Shown piece after piece: positions 1-8,528 of a stretch of 64,000 bases of DNA. Positions within the stretch are counted from its first letter, which is position 1. Each line of letters opens with the position of its first letter. The notes beneath the pieces are model-generated. The model ran no database searches, was not told where the DNA came from, and was given only the letters and a program-made list of their open reading frames with translations. The DNA comes from Microbacterium oryzae (lineage in GTDB: Bacteria > Actinomycetota > Actinomycetes > Actinomycetales > Microbacteriaceae): assembly GCF_030406385.1 (NCBI RefSeq), contig NZ_JAUEPM010000005.1:168526-232525 (forward strand). Direction: 5' to 3'. A program made the translations under genes and the position numbers.

Positions 1-1431
1 GAGGACATCGGCGACGAGGTCGAGAAGATCGACGGCGTCGCGGAGGTGGCGCTTGCCGTTCCCAACGAGACCGCCGACACCGGCATCGTCCAGATCGTGC
101 CCGAGGCGGGGCCATCCGACCCCGCGACGAGCGAGCTCGTGCGCGAGCTGCGCGCGCACCACGACGAGTGGCTCGACGAGTACGACATCGATCTCAAGGT
201 CACCGGCTTCACGGCCGTGGCCATCGACATCTCCGACCGCCTCGGCGCGGCCCTGCTGCCGTTCGGCATCTTCGTCGTCGGCCTGTCGTTCGTGCTCCTC
301 ATGATCGTGTTCCGGTCGATCTGGGTGCCGCTCAAGGCCACGCTCGGCTACCTCCTGTCGATCCTCGCCGCTTTCGGCGTGGTGAGCGCGGTGTTCGAGT
401 GGGGCTGGGGCGCCGACCTGCTGCACGTGGCCAAGACCGGCCCCGTCATCGCGTTCATGCCGATCGTCGTCATGGGCGTGCTCTTCGGTCTGGCGATGGA
501 CTACGAGGTGTTCCTCGTCTCGCGGATGCGCGAGGACTTCGTCCACACCGCGCGTCGCCTCGGCCGCACCGACGAGGTCGCCGTGGGCGCCGTCCGCTCG
601 GGCTTCACCGCCTCCTCGCGCGTGGTCACCGCGGCGGCCATCATCATGTTCGCGGTGTTCGCCGCGTTCGTGCCGGAGGGCGACAGCAGCATCAAGCCGA
701 TCGCGCTCGCGCTGGCCGTCGGCATCGCGGTGGACGCGTTCCTCATCCGGATGACGCTCGTTCCCGCCGTGATGACCCTGCTCGGCCGCCACGCCTGGTG
801 GATGCCGGCATGGCTCGAGCGCGTGCTCCCCCACTTCGACATCGAGGGCGAAGCCGTCGAGCGCGAGCGCGAGCTCGCGGACTGGCCGGAGCCCGGCTCG
901 ACCGCGGCCGTCGCCGCGGAGGGCGTCGTCATCGCCGAGGGTGACGAGGAGGTCGCATCCGACGTGAGCCTCCGCGCGGACCCGGGCGACGCGCTCGTCG
1001 TGACCTCCCCCGATCCGCGCCGCACGCGCGCGGTGCTCCTCGCCGTGGCCGGGCGCATCCCGATCGCGGATGGCCGACTGCGGGTCGCGGGGCACCTCCT
1101 GCCGGGGCGGGGGGCGTGGGTCCGCACCCACGTCGGCGTCGCGCTGTTCGACAGCGGCGACGACCCCGTCGCGACCCTCCGCGAGGCGCTCTCCGGTGGC
1201 ACGCGGCTGGTCGTCCTCGACGCCCTCGACGCGCTGGCACCCGCCGCGGTCGACCGGGTCGCCGAGCTCCTCCGGGCGGCGCGCGACGCCGACCCGGCCA
1301 ACCCGCTCACCGTCGTCGCATCCGCGCACGACGCGCAGCGCGCTCGCGTGCTCCTCGCCTCCGCGGGCTTCCGCGTGCGCGAGACCACTGCCATCCTCAG
1401 CCCCTCCGAGATCCTCGAGGTGACCGCATGA
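1..1431 (+). CDS. MMPL-family membrane transporter (C-terminal part, cut by window start) with degenerate ABC-ATPase-like tail
   Basis: The reading frame is open back to base 1, so the gene begins upstream; 476 residues are visible. A soluble stretch is followed by about five membrane segments typical of the second half of an MMPL/RND-like exporter, including the family motif GLAMDYEVFLVSRMRE (coded near 490-540). After the last membrane helix and the WWMPAWL segment, the final ~170 residues (about 919-1431) resemble a shrunken ABC ATPase: VVTSPDPRRTRAVLLAVAG where a P-loop should be, an LSGG tetrapeptide, VVLDALDAL in the Walker B position and SAHD in the switch-His position. The P-loop lysine is absent, so ATP hydrolysis is unlikely. 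The stop overlaps the next start (ATGA), implying co-translation. Substrate is unknown; lipids or drugs are usual for the family. Confidence 0.85.
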   Translation, partial: EDIGDEVEKIDGVAEVALAVPNETADTGIVQIVPEAGPSDPATSELVRELRAHHDEWLDEYDIDLKVTGFTAVAIDISDRLGAALLPFGIFVVGLSFVLLMIVFRSIWVPLKATLGYLLSILAAFGVVSAVFEWGWGADLLHVAKTGPVIAFMPIVVMGVLFGLAMDYEVFLVSRMREDFVHTARRLGRTDEVAVGAVRSGFTASSRVVTAAAIIMFAVFAAFVPEGDSSIKPIALALAVGIAVDAFLIRMTLVPAVMTLLGRHAWWMPAWLERVLPHFDIEGEAVERERELADWPEPGSTAAVAAEGVVIAEGDEEVASDVSLRADPGDALVVTSPDPRRTRAVLLAVAGRIPIADGRLRVAGHLLPGRGAWVRTHVGVALFDSGDDPVATLREALSGGTRLVVLDALDALAPAAVDRVAELLRAARDADPANPLTVVASAHDAQRARVLLASAGFRVRETTAILSPSEILEVTA

Positions 1432-4004
1432 CCCGCTTCCGCACATCCGTCGAACGCGCCGAGTCGCGAGGGCGCGTGACGTGGCTGAGCTTCCTCGGCG
1501 TGCTGCTGCTGCCCGCCGTCGTGGGCGGTGTGCTCGTCGCGTCGCTCGAGAATCCGACCGACCAGCTCGAGAACATGAGCGCCGCGATCGTGAACGACGA
1601 CGACGGCACCGAGATCGACGGCCAGACCGTGCCGCTCGGCCGCCAGCTCGCCGCCGGTCTCGTCGAGGGCTCCGACGACCTCGACAGCAACCTCGACTGG
1701 GTGCTCTCCAACGAGGACGACGCGGCCGAGGGCATCGCCGACGGCACCTACCAGGCCGTCATCACCATCCCGGAGGACTTCTCGGCCGCCGCGATGTCGT
1801 CGGCGAAGTCGCTCTCGGGCGAGGATTCCGACCCCGAGCAGGCGAAGATCGAGGTCACCACCGCGCCCGACGCGCGCATCGTCGACGGCGCGATCGCGTC
1901 ACAGGTGGCGCAGGTCGCGGCCTCCACGCTCGGCTCCACGCTGTCGGAGTCGACGCTCGAGAACGTCTTCATCGGCTACACCACGCTCGGCGAGCAGCTG
2001 GGCGACGCCGCCGACGGCGCCACGCAGCTCGCCGACGGCGCCACGCAGGCGCAGGATGGCGCCGTGCAGCTCTCCGACGGGGCCGCCCAGCTCGCCGACG
2101 GCATCGGCCAGTTCGGCGAGGGCGCGGGCCAGCTGGCCGACGGCGCGGGCGAACTCGCGGGCGGCGCGACGGACGCGAGCGCGGGCGCCAGCCAGCTGGC
2201 AGATGGCGCGCACCAGCTCGCCGACGGCGCTGCGGGCCTGCAGTCGGGCGCGGCGCAGCTGACGGACGGGGCCGGGGCGCTCGCCACCGGCGCCGATCAG
2301 CTCGCGACCGGCGCGGGTCAGGCCGCGGACGGCGCCTCCGCCCTCGCAGACGGCGCGCGACAGAGCGCCGATGGCGCCTCCTCGCTCGCGGACGGAGCCG
2401 GTCAGCTCGCCACCGGCGCCACCGGCCTGTCCGACGGCGCTTCGCAGCTCTCGACCGGCGTCTCCGCGCTGGCCGACGGCATCCGCCAGTCGCAGACCGG
2501 CGCGGCCGAGCTGCAGTCGCAGCTCGCCGCCGGCGCCGACCAGCTCGTGGAGCAGGGCCTCGTCCCCGCCGAGCTCACCGCCGCCGCGGACGGCAGCGCG
2601 CAGGCGACCGCGGGCGTCGCGCAGGGCCTCGCCGCCCTCAGCGAGCAGTGCGGCGCGTCGGGCGCCGCACCCGAGTTCTGCGCGGGCGTCGCGGCCCTCG
2701 TCGACCCGGCGACGCAGGCGCAGGCCGCCGCGGCCGGCACGGCGGAGGGGCTCGCGGGTCTCGCCGCCCAGGCCCCCGAGCAGATCGCGGGCCAGCTGCG
2801 CGCGGCATCCGACGGCGCCGGCCAGCTCGCGGGCGGACTCACCCAGCTCGCCGACGGCGCCGACCAGTCCGCCACCGGCGCCTCGAGCCTCGCCGACGGC
2901 GCCGGCGAGCTCGCCACCGGTGCGACGGGCGTCTCCGACGGCGCGAACCAGCTCGCGGCCGGCGTCGGCCAGCTCGCCGGCGGTGCCGATGACCTGTCGT
3001 CCGGTGTCGTCGCCCTCGCCGACGGGGCGAACAGCCTCTCCGGCGGCGCGGCCCAGCTCTCGGGCGGCACCGCGCAGGTGGCGGACGGCGCGGGTCAGCT
3101 CGCCGACGGAGCCGGCACGCTCGCGACGGGCACCGACGACCTCGCCACCGGCATCGCGGCGCTTGCGGGCGGCGCCACCCAGCTGTCCACCGGCGCCCAG
3201 CAGCTCGCTTCGGGTGCCGGTCCCCTCGGCGACGGCGCGACGGAGCTCGCGACCGGTGCGGGCGATCTGGGCGACGGCATCGGCGAGCTCGCGGACGGCG
3301 CCAACACGCTCGGCGAGGGCCTCGGCACCGCGGTCGACCAGCTGCCGTCGTTCACCGACGGCGAGGCGAGCTCCCTCGCCTCGGTGGTGGCCGCTCCCGT
3401 CGACGCGGACACCGATCTGAACCTCTTCGGCACATCGGCCATCCCGCTGCTCGCGGCGGTCGTGCTCTGGTTCGGCAGCCTCGCCACCTTCGTGGCGCTG
3501 CGCTCGGTGACGAGCCGCGCGCTGACGTCGCGCCGCGCGTCGGCCCTGCTGGCGGGCGGGACGCTGCTGCCGGCCGCGCTCATCGGCGCCCTGCAGGGCG
3601 TGATCATGGCGGTCGTCGTCGAGATCGCAACGGGGTACGAGGCGCCGACCTTCTGGGCGTTCCTCGGCATCAGCGCCCTCGCGGGCGTCGGGTTCGCCGC
3701 CGTGAATCAGGCGCTCGTCGCCGTGTTCGGCGGCGCCGGGCGCTGGATCTCCGCCGTTGTGGGCGCCCTCTCGATCGCCACGGGCATCGTCTCGACGACG
3801 CCCGGCGTGCTCGCCGACATCGCCGCCGTGCTGCCGACGGCGCCCGCGTACCGTGCGCTGCTCTCGGTCGTGACCGACGCGGGGGGCGCCGGTGGCGCGA
3901 TCGCGGGCCTCCTCATCTGGGGAGTGCTCGGGTTCATCGCCACGACGCTCGCCGTCACCGCCCGACGGACGATCTCCGTGAAGGACGCGCTGAAGACCGC
4001 CTGA
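1428..4004 (+). CDS. YhgE/Pip-type membrane protein with long LADGA-type repeat region
   Basis: The protein has 858 residues and starts at the ATG overlapping the previous stop. One membrane helix lies near residues 20-40 (FLGVLLLPAVVGGVLVASL). A large outside region follows, then about five C-terminal membrane helices from residue ~665. This is the YhgE/Pip architecture (relatives include the phage-infection protein Pip and EsaA of type VII secretion). Between about residues 190 and 640 there are dozens of seven-residue units of the LADGAxQ / LATGAxx type, probably a long helical rod. The repeats are broken once by a non-repetitive stretch with two cysteines (QCGASGAAPEFC) that could form a disulfide outside the cell. 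Pairing with the MMPL gene suggests a joint export or envelope role. No type VII genes are nearby, so the EsaA role is not implied. Confidence 0.85.
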   Translation: MTRFRTSVERAESRGRVTWLSFLGVLLLPAVVGGVLVASLENPTDQLENMSAAIVNDDDGTEIDGQTVPLGRQLAAGLVEGSDDLDSNLDWVLSNEDDAAEGIADGTYQAVITIPEDFSAAAMSSAKSLSGEDSDPEQAKIEVTTAPDARIVDGAIASQVAQVAASTLGSTLSESTLENVFIGYTTLGEQLGDAADGATQLADGATQAQDGAVQLSDGAAQLADGIGQFGEGAGQLADGAGELAGGATDASAGASQLADGAHQLADGAAGLQSGAAQLTDGAGALATGADQLATGAGQAADGASALADGARQSADGASSLADGAGQLATGATGLSDGASQLSTGVSALADGIRQSQTGAAELQSQLAAGADQLVEQGLVPAELTAAADGSAQATAGVAQGLAALSEQCGASGAAPEFCAGVAALVDPATQAQAAAAGTAEGLAGLAAQAPEQIAGQLRAASDGAGQLAGGLTQLADGADQSATGASSLADGAGELATGATGVSDGANQLAAGVGQLAGGADDLSSGVVALADGANSLSGGAAQLSGGTAQVADGAGQLADGAGTLATGTDDLATGIAALAGGATQLSTGAQQLASGAGPLGDGATELATGAGDLGDGIGELADGANTLGEGLGTAVDQLPSFTDGEASSLASVVAAPVDADTDLNLFGTSAIPLLAAVVLWFGSLATFVALRSVTSRALTSRRASALLAGGTLLPAALIGALQGVIMAVVVEIATGYEAPTFWAFLGISALAGVGFAAVNQALVAVFGGAGRWISAVVGALSIATGIVSTTPGVLADIAAVLPTAPAYRALLSVVTDAGGAGGAIAGLLIWGVLGFIATTLAVTARRTISVKDALKTA

Positions 4005-4016
4005 TCCCGCACCATC

Positions 4017-4050
4017 CGGCGCCCGGTCTCCTGTGGGAGGGCGGGCGCCG
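4017..4050 (+). terminator. Hairpin terminator after the MMPL-YhgE operon
   Basis: Perfect 9-bp arms CGGCGCCCG (4017-4025) and CGGGCGCCG (4042-4050) enclose a further CTCC/GGAG pairing. It starts 12 bases after the YhgE-type stop codon and lacks a clear T tract, as is common for actinobacterial terminators. Confidence 0.6.
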
Positions 4051-4078
4051 TGTCGTCCGGCCCGCCTACACTCGCCCC

Positions 4079-4522
4079 ATGACCGCCATCCGTCTGCGCA
4101 CCGTCATCGAGAAGACCGGTCCCGCGGCGGCGATCCTCCTCGATGACGAGCAGGTCGCCGCCCTCGGCTCCGCGAAGAACCCGCCCGTCGTCGTGACCGT
4201 CGGCGGCAGGAGCGCCCGGTTGCGCATCGCGCGCATGGGCGGGCGCAACATGCTCGGGCTCAGCAAGGCCGCTCGCGCCGAGCTCGACATCGAGATCGGC
4301 GACGAGGTCGACGTCGAGATCGACCTCGACACGGCCAAGCGCGAGGTCGAGGTGCCGGAGGTGCTGGCCGTCGCCCTCACCGCGGACCCGACGGCGCGAG
4401 CGGCGTACGAGGCGCTGTCGTACACGCGGCAGAAGGAGATCGCGCGCTCCATCGCGGAGGCGAAGCAGGACGCCACCCGCGACCGGCGCCTCGAGAAGGC
4501 CCTCGCCGACCTGCACGGCTGA
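4079..4522 (+). CDS. YdeI/OmpD-associated family protein with DUF1905 domain
   Basis: The protein has 147 residues. The N-terminal ~95 residues look like a DUF1905 beta-barrel fold (start MTAIRLRTVIEKTG; central GGRSARLRIARMGGR). The C-terminal ~50 residues match the bacteriocin-protection/YdeI helical domain (AYEALSYTRQKEIARSIAEAK). The molecular role of this family is not established. The start is supported by a TACACT hexamer 6 nt upstream of the ATG and the absence of a Shine-Dalgarno sequence, suggesting a leaderless mRNA. It stands alone behind a terminator hairpin. Confidence 0.8.
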   Translation: MTAIRLRTVIEKTGPAAAILLDDEQVAALGSAKNPPVVVTVGGRSARLRIARMGGRNMLGLSKAARAELDIEIGDEVDVEIDLDTAKREVEVPEVLAVALTADPTARAAYEALSYTRQKEIARSIAEAKQDATRDRRLEKALADLHG

Positions 4523-4625
4523 CGCTCTCGCCGCCTTTCCGCCCCACGACCATCCGCCCCGACGGAGCCGATTGCCGTCCGACCGTCGGCACCCGCCAGG
4601 ATGGCAGGCGACGGAGGGAACGAAC

Positions 4626-5435
4626 ATGGAGCACTCGCTGATCGTCTCGCAGGGGCGGGTCGCCGATCGAACGGGCGGAGCGCTCGTCGGCGCCCGCCTC
4701 GCCGGGGACGCGCTTTCGGCTCTGCTGGGGGTGGACGCGCAAGTGGTGGGCGCGCCGTCCGCACCGGTCGAGGACGACTGGACGGAGAGCCTGCCCGCCG
4801 CGGTCGGCACCCTGCGCGAGCTGCGGTCGGCGCTCTCGGCGGGACTGGATGCCGGGACGGTCCCGGTGCTGGCGACCAACACGTGCGCCGCGAGCCTCGC
4901 CACGCTGCCGGAGGTCGCGGCCCGCTACCCCGACGCCGTGGTGCTGTGGATTGATGCGCACGGGGACTTCAACACCCCCGACACCACGGGCTCGGGGTAC
5001 CTCGGGGGGATGGTCCTGGCCGCCGCCTGCGGACTGTGGGACAGCGGTCACGGGGCCGGCCTCGACCCGACCCGCGTCGCGATCGTCGGCGCGCGAGACA
5101 TCGATCCCGCCGAGCGCGAGCTGCTGGACAGTGCGGGAGTGCGCACACTCTCCCCCGCCGCGAGTACCCCCGACGCGGTGCGCGAGTTCGTCGGCGATCG
5201 CCCGGTGTGGATCCACGTGGACTGGGACGTCCTCGAGCCGGGCTACATCCCGGCCGCCTACCGAGTGCCCGATGGTCTGCTGCCGCACCAGGTCGCCGCG
5301 ATCTTCGCAGCTCTCCCCGCCGACGCCGTGCGCGGGGTGGAGCTGGCGGAGTTCGAAGCGGGCGAGCCCGACATCCCCGAGCACCTGAGCATCGAGCTCA
5401 TCCTCGAGGCGTTTCAGCACCTCATCCGGACCTGA
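4626..5435 (+). CDS. Arginase/agmatinase-family (ureohydrolase-like) protein with altered metal site
   Basis: The protein has 269 residues. The start ATG follows an excellent ribosome site (ggaggga, 6 nt away). Ureohydrolase landmarks are visible: DAHGDFNTP (metal-binding Asp-x-His-x-Asp), HVDWDVLEPG (the second Asp pair) and GVELAEFEAGEP (the Glu near the end). The usual first metal motif GGDH is replaced by ATNTC in VPVLATNTCAASLATLPEV, so the histidine ligand appears to be cysteine. The histidine normally found in SGNxHG is replaced by glycine (SGYLGG). It may therefore be a divergent hydrolase or a non-classical member; arginase or agmatinase activity should not be assumed. No arginine or polyamine genes flank it. 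Confidence 0.75.
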   Translation: MEHSLIVSQGRVADRTGGALVGARLAGDALSALLGVDAQVVGAPSAPVEDDWTESLPAAVGTLRELRSALSAGLDAGTVPVLATNTCAASLATLPEVAARYPDAVVLWIDAHGDFNTPDTTGSGYLGGMVLAAACGLWDSGHGAGLDPTRVAIVGARDIDPAERELLDSAGVRTLSPAASTPDAVREFVGDRPVWIHVDWDVLEPGYIPAAYRVPDGLLPHQVAAIFAALPADAVRGVELAEFEAGEPDIPEHLSIELILEAFQHLIRT

Positions 5436-5499
5436 GGAGTGGCCGCGCGAGCTGAGCGGATGGCTGGTCCACCCTCGAGCGGGCCTACGGCTCGGGTGC

Positions 5500-6498
5500 T
5501 CATTCGCGGGGAGCCGGTCCGCTCGTCCGGCGCACGATCAGCTCAGGGGTCTCCCGGTGCTCGACGACCGGCGCGTCCGGTTCGTCGATCCGACCGATCA
5601 GCGCGTCGAGCGCTGCGCAAGCGAGGCGGACGGGATCGTGGCGCACGGTCGTCAGCTGTGTGTACGGCAGGCGCGCGACGGAGCTGTCGTCGAAGCCGAC
5701 CACGGAGACCTCCTCGGGCACCGTGACGCCCGCGGCCACGAGCGTGGCGAGCACGCCAGAAGCGCACCGGTCGTTGGCGCCGATGATCGCCGTCGGTCGA
5801 GATTCCCGAGCGAGAAGCGCCTCCGCCGCCCGAGCGCCGGCCGTCTCCGTGTAGGCGGCTTCCACGACGTCGGCCTCGAGCGCGTGACAGCGCATCGCGC
5901 GCTGGTACTGCCTCCGGCGGGACTCGGCGTTCGGTCCAGAGCCGCCGGTCACGTGGGCGATGCGGCGATGACCCAGGTGGACGAGGTGATCTACGAGGAG
6001 CCGAATGCCGACGGCATTGTCGGCGCGGACATCGTCCACCGGTCCGTCACTGCGTGGGCCACCGAGCTGGACGACCGGGATGCGGTCGGGCAGACTGTCG
6101 ATGCGCGCCCCGCCGCCGTCGGCAGCGAGCACCACGAGCCCTTCGATGCGCTGTCCGAGCAGCTCCGGGATCACATCGCGGTGCGATCGCGCCGGGGTCA
6201 GCGGCCCCAGGACCAGCGAGAAGCCGCGCTCCGCGGCGCCCGTGAGCAGCGCCTCGACGAGATCCACCTCGAACGGCTCGTGCATGGTGAACATGACGCC
6301 GAGCTGAAAGCTCCGGTTGCCGCGCAGCACTCGCGCTGAGGAGTCGGGGTAGTACCCCATCTCCGCTGCGGCGTCACGCACGCGTCGGCGCGTCTCCGCA
6401 CTGGCGCCGGGCAGATCGCGCAGGACGAGGGACACGAGCTGGCGTGAGACGCCGACGCGATCGGCGACATCCTTCATCGTCGGTCGCTGTTCGGGCAC
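5500..6498 (-). CDS. LacI-family transcriptional regulator
   Basis: The protein has 332 residues, the normal LacI/GalR length. The N-terminal helix-turn-helix reads MKDVADRVGVSRQLVSLVLR, followed by the hinge and a periplasmic-binding-protein-like sensor domain (VDDVRADNAVGIRLLVDHL, PTAIIGANDRCASGVL, SVVGFDDSSVA). The GTG at 6498 is used here; an internal ATG at 6477 (MKDVADRVG) is also possible. It is transcribed away from the Gfo/Idh gene, and the 137-bp gap contains a direct-repeat candidate operator. It probably controls the dehydrogenase/isomerase pair in response to a sugar or polyol; the effector cannot be told from sequence. Confidence 0.92.
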   Translation of the reverse strand: MPEQRPTMKDVADRVGVSRQLVSLVLRDLPGASAETRRRVRDAAAEMGYYPDSSARVLRGNRSFQLGVMFTMHEPFEVDLVEALLTGAAERGFSLVLGPLTPARSHRDVIPELLGQRIEGLVVLAADGGGARIDSLPDRIPVVQLGGPRSDGPVDDVRADNAVGIRLLVDHLVHLGHRRIAHVTGGSGPNAESRRRQYQRAMRCHALEADVVEAAYTETAGARAAEALLARESRPTAIIGANDRCASGVLATLVAAGVTVPEEVSVVGFDDSSVARLPYTQLTTVRHDPVRLACAALDALIGRIDEPDAPVVEHRETPELIVRRTSGPAPRE

Positions 6499-6557
6499 GA
6501 TTCATCGTTGCATGCGGGGACACAGCCCTGGAGATTCGGACAGCCCCGGCCGTAATG

Positions 6558-6582
6558 GCACGTGCTAGTTGCTCGTGCTAGT
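6558..6582. promoter_or_regulatory. Candidate operator: two direct repeats between divergent LacI and oxidoreductase genes
   Basis: GCACGTGCTAGT (6558-6569) and GCTCGTGCTAGT (6571-6582) are 11/12 identical and repeat every 13 bp. The first contains the palindrome GCACGTGC. They lie in the only non-coding space between the divergent genes, where a LacI-family protein would be expected to bind. Confidence 0.45.
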
Positions 6583-6635
6583 CTCGCGCTGCGGCTGTTG
6601 CAGAGGGCACTGCCACACGACGACGTGCTGGAGGC

Positions 6636-7700
6636 ATGATGACGATCCCCACCCCGCTTCACGAGACCGCCGGCGAGCACGGCCAGCCGGTGCGCATCGG
6701 CCTCATCGGGTCGGGCTGGATCGGCGCATTCCATGCGGAGACCATCGCGCTGCGGATCCCCGGCGCCGTTCTCGCAGCCGTCGCCGATCCGGTGCCGGGC
6801 GCCGCCGAGCGCGTCGCCGAGAAGTACGGCGTCGGGAGGGCCTTCCTTGACGCGGCGGAGCTCATCGCCGACCCGGAGATCGACGGCGTCGTCATCGCCT
6901 CCCCCGCCTTCACGCACACCGACCTCGTCGTCCGAGCTGCCGAGGCCGGAAAGGCCGTGTTCGTCGAGAAGCCGATGGCTCTCACAATCGAGGACGCCGA
7001 CCGGGCGATCGCCGCGGCTTCCGCCGCGGGCGTGCCGTTGCAGGTGGGATTCAACCGCCGCTTCTCGACGGACTTCGCCGCGGCGGGTCGCGTCGTGCAG
7101 GAGGGCGGGATCGGCACGCCCCAGCTGCTCCGCTCGCTCACACGCGATCCGGGCCTGGCGAACCCCGGCGCGGTGAAGCCGTGGACCATCTTCAACGAGA
7201 CGCTCATCCACGACTTCGACACGCTCAACTGGTTCAACGGCACCGCCAAGCCGGTCGAGGTCGTCGCACTGGCGGACGCGCTCGTCGCACCCGAGCTCAA
7301 GGACGGCGGCCTGCTCGACACCGCGATGGTCACCATCCGGTACGACAACGGCGCCCTCGCCGTCGCCGAGGCGAACTTCTCGGCCGTGTACGGCTACGAC
7401 GTGCGCGGCGAGGTGTTCGGAGACGCCGGCATGGTGACCGCGGGCGACGTGCGCGCCACGAGCATGCGCCACTACGGCGCCGCCGGCCAGTCCGCCGAGA
7501 CGACCCGACTCAACATCGACCTGTTCCACCAGGCCTACGCGGACGAGCTCGTCTCGTTCGCCCAGGCGATCCGCAGCGGCGAGGTGTCCGGCGCCCGCGG
7601 CGAGGATGCCCGCTGGGCCCTCGCGATCGCGCTGGCCTGCCGGGCATCCGTCGAGCAGCACGCGATCGTTCGCCTCGACGACGAAGGCCGCGTGGTATGA
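6636..7700 (+). CDS. Gfo/Idh/MocA-family NAD(P)-dependent oxidoreductase (inositol 2-dehydrogenase-like)
   Basis: The protein has 354 residues. A Rossmann fold begins GLIGSGWIGAFHAE, followed by the family motif EKPMA, then the C-terminal substrate domain (GFNRRFSTDF, ETLIHDFDTLNWF). These are the features of inositol or sugar dehydrogenases that oxidise a ring hydroxyl with NAD+. Two tandem ATGs (6636, 6639) follow GGAGG; the second has the better spacing. The stop overlaps the next gene's start (ATGA). With the divergent LacI gene and the isomerase-like neighbour it forms a small carbohydrate-catabolic unit. The exact substrate is inferred only to be a polyol or sugar derivative. Confidence 0.88.
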   Translation: MMTIPTPLHETAGEHGQPVRIGLIGSGWIGAFHAETIALRIPGAVLAAVADPVPGAAERVAEKYGVGRAFLDAAELIADPEIDGVVIASPAFTHTDLVVRAAEAGKAVFVEKPMALTIEDADRAIAAASAAGVPLQVGFNRRFSTDFAAAGRVVQEGGIGTPQLLRSLTRDPGLANPGAVKPWTIFNETLIHDFDTLNWFNGTAKPVEVVALADALVAPELKDGGLLDTAMVTIRYDNGALAVAEANFSAVYGYDVRGEVFGDAGMVTAGDVRATSMRHYGAAGQSAETTRLNIDLFHQAYADELVSFAQAIRSGEVSGARGEDARWALAIALACRASVEQHAIVRLDDEGRVV

Positions 7701-8503
7701 GCGTGACCACGCGCACCGACGAGCTGCCCCTCGCCGCTTCGGCGGAGATGCTCTTCACCGAGCTCCCCCTCGTCGAGCGCGTGCGCGCCCTCGACGAGCG
7801 GGGCTTCCAGGTCGAGATCTGGGATTGGACGGCGAAGGACCTCGACGCCCTCGCCGCCACCGGCGCGACCTTCTCGTCGATGACCGGGTACGTGACCGGA
7901 AACCTCACCGATGTCGACGGCATCGCCGACCTCCTCGCGACGGCTGAGCAGTCGCTCCGCGCCGCGGCCGTGATCGACAGCCCTCGGCTGAACCTCCACG
8001 GGACCGGCCTGGACGAGAAGGGGCTGCCCGTCATCCCGCGGGAGGTCGTGAGCCCCTCGGACTGGCTGACCGCCGCCAGAACTCTCGAGCGCGTGGCCGC
8101 GCTGGGCGAGCGATACGACCGCGTCTTCACGCTGGAGAACCTCAACACGGCGGTCGACCATCCCGGCACGCCGTTCGCGCGGGCGGCCGACACCCTGGCC
8201 CTCGTGGCGGCGGTCGACAGCCCGCATCTGCGGCTGAATCTCGACCTGTACCACGCGCAGATCGGCGAGGGGAACCTCACCGACCTCGTCGAGCGCGCAC
8301 TCCCCTTCATCGGCGAGATCCAGGTCGCGGATGTGCCGGGCCGCTGCGAGCCCGGCACCGGCGAGATCGCCTACCCGGCGATCGCCGCAGCGCTGCGGAG
8401 GATCGGGTACACCGGCGTCGTGGGACTCGAAGGATGGGCGCGGCACTCGACCGAGGACGCCCTCGCCGCCTTCCGCTCGGCATTCGGGATTCCCGCCCCC
8501 TGA
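7697..8503 (+). CDS. Sugar-phosphate isomerase/epimerase-type TIM barrel, hydroxypyruvate isomerase-like
   Basis: The protein has 268 residues, matching the family length of about 260. It opens with AEMLFTELPLVERVRALDERGF, like the start of hydroxypyruvate isomerases. It has the xylose-isomerase-type metal-site residues spread on barrel strands: LEN, LNLDLYH and the final Glu in GLEGWAR. Such enzymes interconvert hydroxypyruvate and tartronate semialdehyde, or related keto sugars. It overlaps the dehydrogenase stop by four bases, so the two are co-translated. A perfect 21-bp-arm hairpin follows. An inositol-pathway isomerase role is an alternative. Confidence 0.8.
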   Translation: MSVTTRTDELPLAASAEMLFTELPLVERVRALDERGFQVEIWDWTAKDLDALAATGATFSSMTGYVTGNLTDVDGIADLLATAEQSLRAAAVIDSPRLNLHGTGLDEKGLPVIPREVVSPSDWLTAARTLERVAALGERYDRVFTLENLNTAVDHPGTPFARAADTLALVAAVDSPHLRLNLDLYHAQIGEGNLTDLVERALPFIGEIQVADVPGRCEPGTGEIAYPAIAAALRRIGYTGVVGLEGWARHSTEDALAAFRSAFGIPAP

Positions 8504-8528
8504 CGCCGTTGCCGCATGCGGCGGCCCA

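Noticed and set aside
1990..3345. Satellite-like DNA repeat
   Set aside because: The periodicity is at protein level (LADGA heptads) within a single intact reading frame with diverged codons.
1428..4004. Type VII secretion locus because of YhgE/EsaA likeness
   Set aside because: No EccC ATPase, WXG100 or other type VII gene is near; the neighbour is an MMPL transporter.
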